The notes under the pieces were generated by a model. It was not told the origin of the DNA. It saw only the letters and a list, made by a program, of their open reading frames with translations, and did no database searches. The position numbers and the translations under genes are program-made. Shown one piece after another: positions 59,533 to 64,000 of a stretch of DNA of 64,000 bases (positions are counted from its first letter, which is position 1; the number at the start of each line of letters is the position of its first letter). This stretch comes from Bacteroidia bacterium (GTDB lineage: Bacteria > Bacteroidota > Ignavibacteria > SZUA-365): the NCBI GenBank assembly GCA_027493955.1, contig JAOSJT010000001.1, positions 1,723,131 through 1,787,130 of the forward strand, written 5' to 3'.

Positions 59533-60440
59533 GCCAAGCCCGAAGGGCGACACCTCCTGTACCCCCCAACGGCAGCTGGGGGCCGCACGCCACTCCTGCC
59601 GATCCCAAGCCCGAAGGGCGACACTTGGAGAGGTAAAGGGTGAAGGGTGAAGAGCCCGAAGGGCGACACTTCCACCAACCCCACACGTGAGTGTGGGGGG
59701 GCACACGCGACAGCAGCCACGACCTCCCAAGCTCAGCCTAGGCTGACGACACCTCCTGTACCCCCCCAACGGCAGTTGGGGACCGCACGGCACTCCTGCC
59801 GATCCCAAGCCCGAAGGGCGACACTTGGAGAGGTAAAGGGTGAAGGGTGAAGGGTGAAGGGTGAAGGGTGAAGAGCCCGAAGGGCGACACTTCCACCAAC
59901 CCCACACGTGAGTGTGGGGGGGCACACGCGACAGCAGCCAAGACCTCCCAAGCTCAGCCTAGGCTGACGACACCTCCTGTACCCCCCCAACGGCAGTTGG
60001 GAGCCGCACGCCACTCCTGCCGATCCCAATCCCGAAGGGCGACACTTGGAGAGGTAAAGGGTGAAGGGTGAAGAGCCCGAAGGGCGACACTTCCACCAAC
60101 CCCACACGTGAGTGTGGGGGGGCACACGCGACAGCAGCCACGACCTCCCAAGCTCAGCCCAGGCTGACGACACTTCCTCTAACCCCCAACGGCAGCTGGG
60201 GGCCGCACGTCACTCCTGCCGATCTCAAACCCGAAGGGCGACACTTGGAGAGGTAAAGGGTGAAGGGTGAAGGGTGAAGAGCCCGAAGGGCGACACTTCC
60301 ACCAACCCCACACGTGAGTGTGGGGGGCACACGCGACAGCAGCCACGACCTCCCAAGCTCAGCCTAGGCTGACGACACCTCCTTTACCCCCCAACGGCAG
60401 CTGGGGGCCGCACGCGACAAGCACCCAACGCGCCAAGCCC
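59526..60440. repeat. Complex tandem repeat of palindromes, period about 200-211 bp, four copies
   Basis: The marker CCCACACGTGAGTGTGGGG is found with its CACACGTG at 59692, 59903, 60103 and 60309. Each unit also contains CCAACGGCAGCTGGGG, TCAGCCTAGGCTGA and several AAGCCCGAAGGGCGACAC. Unit length varies with the number of a 7-base word (AAGGGTG, one to five copies). Frames in all directions give CRPSGL/SPFGLG peptides that are not proteins. Confidence 0.93.
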
Positions 60441-60448
60441 GAACAGCG

Positions 60449-60546
<98 letters not shown>

Positions 60547-60547
60547 C

Positions 60548-61840
60548 TCACTCTTTCCCGAACAGCGTCCGGTACATCAAACGATAGATTTCGGTGTTGT
60601 CCACCGATGCGGGGAGGTGTTCCGCATTCAGGCCATGCGCGCGCGCGACAATGGCGCCCATGACGTCTTCTTCGCACGCCCAGGCGATGCCGAAGCGCAG
60701 GCGTGTGCCGAAAGCATCGGGAGCGGCGGTGAACGGAAGCGTCGCGGTCCCGCCCATGCCATCCAAAGGTGATCCGTTGTCCGTCACTGTCGGAAGTGGC
60801 GCATCAAATTCCTCCGCTGCCCGAACGCTGTACACTTCCATGCCCCCGGCGTCGCTGTCAGCCGCCGTCAGCAGCAGCGTCTCAGGGTGTCGTGCGATGT
60901 ACTCCAAGGCCACCCCGATTGCCTCATTTGCACGCGACAGCGCGGTCAGGGCGCCGATTGCATTGTTGTCGTTGGCGAAGTTGTCGGATCCTTCCTCTTC
61001 GACGACGAGTATAAACTGTTTCCCCATTTTCTGAAATATGTTCAATGTCGCGGCGGTCATTTCCGCGACCGTGGGCGCGTCTGGTTGATACAGCGGGAGT
61101 CCCTTTGCTTTCAACTCCTCCTCGCTCATATCGTTGAAGGTGTGCTTCGCCGCGAACACGCCGAGGAGCTTCTCTACCCCGTCGGGAAGAGCGAGTAATT
61201 CGTCGCGGGTGAAGATCACGGTGTAGCCGGCGGCCCGCGCTTCTTCGATCAGGTTACGGCCATCTTTCCGCACTCCTTCTCCGCCATGACGCCCGCGCTG
61301 TCCGGCGGGAAGAAGCAGATTCTCGCCTCCGCCCATGATGACATCCACGCCACCGGCAAGGAGCTTTGCGGTGATGGTGTCGGTGGAAGCCCTGTCGAAA
61401 GCGCCGGCAACGAACACCGCGGTGCCGGGCTCCGCGAGGTGACCGCTGTTGATCAGTCCCGTAACGATACCGCGTTCTATCGCTTCGGTCATGATGCTCA
61501 CTGTTCTTCCCGTCGGCGTCGTCACAGGTTTCTCCGGAACATGCCCGAAGGTGTCGTAATCCACTTTCACCCCGAAGGCGTGCGTCGTCGCGCCCGCATG
61601 CGAGGTGCTTCCGGCGGAATTGCGCTGATGCCCGCGGTACAAACCCAGACGCTCCATGCGATCCCAGTGCAGCATGCCGTCGGGACCCTGCTCCAGCAGC
61701 CGCAGCGCTCCCCACATGGAAGCGCCGCTGCCGTCCGGATGAATGAATATGACATTGCCGGTGAGCGCCTGCTGGGCGATTCCCTTACCGCCGATGATCG
61801 CGATGAGCGCAAAAAAGCAGAGGACAAAAGATGTTCGCAC
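60548..61840 (-). CDS. phoA: Secreted alkaline phosphatase
   Basis: A 430-residue protein. No ATG opens the signal peptide; GTG 61840 (CGGAAG upstream) gives VRTSFVLCFFALIAIIGGKG and IAQQA. Family segments: GNVIFIHPDGSGASMWGALR (first metal Asp), NSAGSTSHAGATTHAFGVKV (nucleophile region, Ser/Thr), GVDVIMGGGENLLLPAGQRG, LVVEEEGSDNFANDNNAIGA (metal Glu/Asp-His variants) and LLLTAADSDAGGMEVYS. The nucleophile context differs from the E. coli DSAA motif, as in other Bacteroidota phosphatases. It lies upstream of the TonB receptor on the same strand but the 1.2-kb repeat cluster separates them. Confidence 0.85.
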   Translation of the reverse strand: MRTSFVLCFFALIAIIGGKGIAQQALTGNVIFIHPDGSGASMWGALRLLEQGPDGMLHWDRMERLGLYRGHQRNSAGSTSHAGATTHAFGVKVDYDTFGHVPEKPVTTPTGRTVSIMTEAIERGIVTGLINSGHLAEPGTAVFVAGAFDRASTDTITAKLLAGGVDVIMGGGENLLLPAGQRGRHGGEGVRKDGRNLIEEARAAGYTVIFTRDELLALPDGVEKLLGVFAAKHTFNDMSEEELKAKGLPLYQPDAPTVAEMTAATLNIFQKMGKQFILVVEEEGSDNFANDNNAIGALTALSRANEAIGVALEYIARHPETLLLTAADSDAGGMEVYSVRAAEEFDAPLPTVTDNGSPLDGMGGTATLPFTAAPDAFGTRLRFGIAWACEEDVMGAIVARAHGLNAEHLPASVDNTEIYRLMYRTLFGKE

Positions 61841-61940
61841 GAGAGCACTTCCGGCTGGTGATACAGTACATGGAAGATACTGATGTCGCTTCTTCCGCCG
61901 GAAGGTTCGGATGTTAGAATTGTATAAGAAATCCGGAAGG

Positions 61941-62131
61941 AAGCAGAGAGCGAAGAGCAGAGAGCACGGCCGCGGGAGAGTGCTCCCATCGTGCAGACAC
62001 CGCACGTCGGGAGGAAAGTGGAAAGCGTAGAGCAGAGAGCACGGCCGCGGGAGAGTGCTCCCATCGTGCAGACACCGCACGTCGGGAGGAAAGTGGAAAG
62101 CGTAGAGCAGAGAGCACGGCCGCGGGAACCC
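61941..62131. repeat. 75-bp tandem repeat, about 2.5 copies
   Basis: AGCAGAGAGCACGGCCGCGG starts at 61956, 62031 and 62106. Between them GAGAGTGCTCCCATCGTGCA, GACACCGCACGTCGGGAGGA and AAGTGGAAAGCGTAG repeat exactly. Confidence 0.9.
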
Positions 62132-62198
62132 GCGAGTCGTCCAAGCACCTCAGTTCAGCAAGTGCGCGGGTACAGGAGCAAACAAGAGCCAATCACCC

Positions 62199-62253
62199 GA
62201 TGTAGTTCATTGTGCAGACATCCGAAACGCAGCAGCGTGCTCTCCGCTCTCCG
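62199..62253. repeat. Right copy of the 55-bp direct repeat
   Basis: GATGTAGTTCATTGTGCAGA, CATCCGAAACGCAGCAGCGT, GCTCTCCGCTCT; counterpart of 60449-60503. Confidence 0.8.
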
Positions 62254-62269
62254 CACTCACCCGCTCCTT

Positions 62270-64000
62270 TCAGGGAAACAACCCGAGTTGCGTGAGTATG
62301 TCCGTGGCCTTTTGCGCTTCGCGTGAATTGGGTGCGACGCGACGACACTCCGCGAGCATGAGAACGGCTTCGTCCTTTCTGTTCAATTCCTCAAAGAGGA
62401 TCTGCGCCAGCTCGATGTACAGTATCGGGAACGTACGATCGTCCCGCTGCATGGACAGTCGGTAGAATTTCGCCGCATACTCGAATTCCCGCGCCTGATT
62501 GTGCAGACGCGCGGCGGCGAGCAGCAGCGCGGCATCCTGTGTCTGTTCGTCAATGGATTGCCGGGCGGCGGCGGCTACCTCGTGCGGCGGCAGGCCCGGC
62601 GTGCTGAACGTCAACAGAAGGGCTTCTTCCTTCCACTGCGGAATATGAGGACGGTATTTCTCCAAGTACTCCGCCGCCAGTTCGGCCTCTCCAGACTGGA
62701 AGCCATAGAGCAGCGCCTTGGAAGCGTTCTCGCGCAGGATCTGTGCGTCCAGTGCGGCGACGCTGTTGGCGGGGGCCGGTGCGGTATACTCGCGCAGGTA
62801 CTGCCCGAACAGCCAGTGGAAATCCTTGCGCCGCAGCTCCGCATCCGTGTTTTCAACGGCAAGCGTCGAGTATTTCGTGTATGTGGTGATTTTCTGTACG
62901 CCGGTAGCGGCCATCTCTTTCAAAATGTCGCGCTGCCGGTCGCGGTCGCGCACGGAGTGATAAAACTTCCGCAGATTCTCCAGTCCGGTGTAGGTGTTCA
63001 GCGGGAGCAGCATGTCGCGGTCGCGCTGCAGAGCGTCTTCAAGCCGCGCCGCGGACGCCTCCTCGTCGAGATTGACGCGGAACCAGGTGTACACACTGCC
63101 GAAAGACGTGAGCAGCAACGCGGCCAGGAGTACAGGTAGCGAGATGGATTTCAGCGCGTGCGCGTCGAGCAACAGGAGAATGGTGAAAAACAACAGGCCG
63201 AGCAGCGGGATGGTCATCAGATCCCAGTCGCGCAGCAGCCCGAAGGTGGTGTTGCCGAAGAGCAAAAGCGTCAGCGCTGCGGCGGCCGCGGTGGCGCCGA
63301 AAAGCAGCGCGGGCGATTTCCAGCGCTGACTGCGACGGAATACGATACCCATCACCGGAAGCAGCACGACGAGCACTCCACCATTGAGCAACAACAGGTT
63401 CACTATGTCGAGAATATGCGCAAACGAAAACACGGTGTAGCTCTGCGTCCCCTGCACCATGCCGCGTTCAACCAACTCGGAGGGAAGTAACGAGAGCAGG
63501 TAGGGATTGTACCCCGCGATTCCGCCCGCGACATACAGCACGATAACCGCGGCCGGGGCCAGCAGACTCAATATCAGCGCGGCGCGCGTGAGCGGAAGTG
63601 CGCCACCCTCGCCCCGGTAACGCCAATGAAGCAGCAGAAGCCAGGCCGGAATGAACACCGCCGCCGATGCCCCGAACAGTATGGCTGCGAGCAGGAACAG
63701 GCCGGGCATGATCACCGAAGATCTTTTACGCAACGCCCTTATAGACGCGAGGAAGAACAGTACCGTGAAGGAATAACTGAGCGCGTACAGCTCGATGTAA
63801 CCGAAAAACATCAGCGATGCCGCGCTGAGCAGCGCCGTGGAAACCAGCAGCACGGCAACCGACCGACGTTCGTGCATGCTGAACAGAAAGGCGCCGACAA
63901 GCACGATCACCAGGCCACCCAATCCGAGAACCAGGAAAGGCCAGCGCACATTCTCCGGCTGATAGCTGACCGACAACCAGTGGATGAGCTGTCCCGTCAA
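62270..64000 (-). CDS. Multi-pass membrane protein with C-terminal TPR repeats, 5' end outside the window
   Basis: At least 576 residues; the frame runs off the right edge, so the start is unknown. The visible N-terminal half has about ten hydrophobic segments (for example WPFLVLGLGGLVIVLVGAFL, SYSFTVLFFLASIRAL, LFLLAAILFGASAAVFIPAW, LDIVNLLLLNGGVLVVLLPV), as in GT-C type glycosyltransferases. The C-terminal 150 residues are TPR-like (LYGFQSGEAELAAEYLEKYR, LLAAARLHNQAREFEYAAKF, ILYIELAQILFEELNRKDEA). Such fusions occur in protein or lipid glycosylation enzymes of this phylum; the catalytic loop lies outside the window, so the role is open. Confidence 0.7.
   Translation of the reverse strand: MTGQLIHWLSVSYQPENVRWPFLVLGLGGLVIVLVGAFLFSMHERRSVAVLLVSTALLSAASLMFFGYIELYALSYSFTVLFFLASIRALRKRSSVIMPGLFLLAAILFGASAAVFIPAWLLLLHWRYRGEGGALPLTRAALILSLLAPAAVIVLYVAGGIAGYNPYLLSLLPSELVERGMVQGTQSYTVFSFAHILDIVNLLLLNGGVLVVLLPVMGIVFRRSQRWKSPALLFGATAAAAALTLLLFGNTTFGLLRDWDLMTIPLLGLLFFTILLLLDAHALKSISLPVLLAALLLTSFGSVYTWFRVNLDEEASAARLEDALQRDRDMLLPLNTYTGLENLRKFYHSVRDRDRQRDILKEMAATGVQKITTYTKYSTLAVENTDAELRRKDFHWLFGQYLREYTAPAPANSVAALDAQILRENASKALLYGFQSGEAELAAEYLEKYRPHIPQWKEEALLLTFSTPGLPPHEVAAAARQSIDEQTQDAALLLAAARLHNQAREFEYAAKFYRLSMQRDDRTFPILYIELAQILFEELNRKDEAVLMLAECRRVAPNSREAQKATDILTQLGLFP

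Overview
The window looks like chromosomal DNA (roughly 55-60% G+C, judged by eye) from a Gram-negative member of the Bacteroidota/Chlorobiota/Ignavibacteriota (FCB) group, possibly a Kapabacteria-like lineage. Evidence: a type IX secretion (T9SS) C-terminal sorting domain (48747-49400), a CarboxypepD_reg-type TonB receptor, an alpha-2-macroglobulin/PbpC pair, and many dispersed palindromic word repeats of the kind seen in these genomes. No rRNA, tRNA, integrase, transposase gene or CRISPR array was recognised.

Positions 1-15100 form an accessory, defence-rich island: an XRE antitoxin-like gene broken by a stop codon, a small WYL-like protein, a CHAT-type caspase-like protease, a coiled-coil protein overlapped by a DUF4041/GIY-YIG nuclease, two membrane-anchored unknowns, then a restriction-modification-like locus (methylase fragment, YhcG/DUF1016 PD-(D/E)XK nuclease, a duplicated methylase tail, an Eco57I-type methylase, a GIY-YIG/DEAD helicase) and a DUF5131 radical-SAM-like gene. 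Genes at about 1.6-7.2 kb look less G+C-rich than the rest, consistent with transfer. The YhcG gene sits between two imperfect 350-bp direct copies of the methylase 3' end, a clear scar of an insertion/recombination event.

A bidirectional terminator (about 15122-15142) ends the island. Then come glnA (minus strand), a 20-copy, about 155-bp tandem array of imperfect palindromes (16.7-19.8 kb), a small membrane protein, lipA, a second 7-copy, about 157-bp palindromic array (21.3-22.4 kb) and an NlpC/P60 lipoprotein. At 23.8-26.6 kb lies citrate lyase (citF plus a citD-citE fusion), followed by a secreted glycogen-debranching-like glycosidase, UspA, a DUF6249-like membrane protein, an ECF sigma/anti-sigma pair, and the convergent pbpC and alpha-2-macroglobulin genes.

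From 40 to 48 kb: a CarH-like cobalamin sensor pair, isocitrate dehydrogenase, an NmrA-like reductase, an OsmC protein, a 142-bp IS21-type non-autonomous element with an intact 7-bp target duplication, and a GAF-PAS-sigma54 activator. From 48 to 64 kb: secreted SBBP/Gly-rich and T9SS proteins, a MORN-repeat protein, lipoproteins, a beta-helix lipoprotein with a TonB receptor, complex repeat clusters, an alkaline phosphatase, and a truncated (window edge) multi-TM/TPR protein. Most coding starts here were moved from the longest ORF to a start with a Shine-Dalgarno-like sequence and/or a recognisable mature N-terminus.
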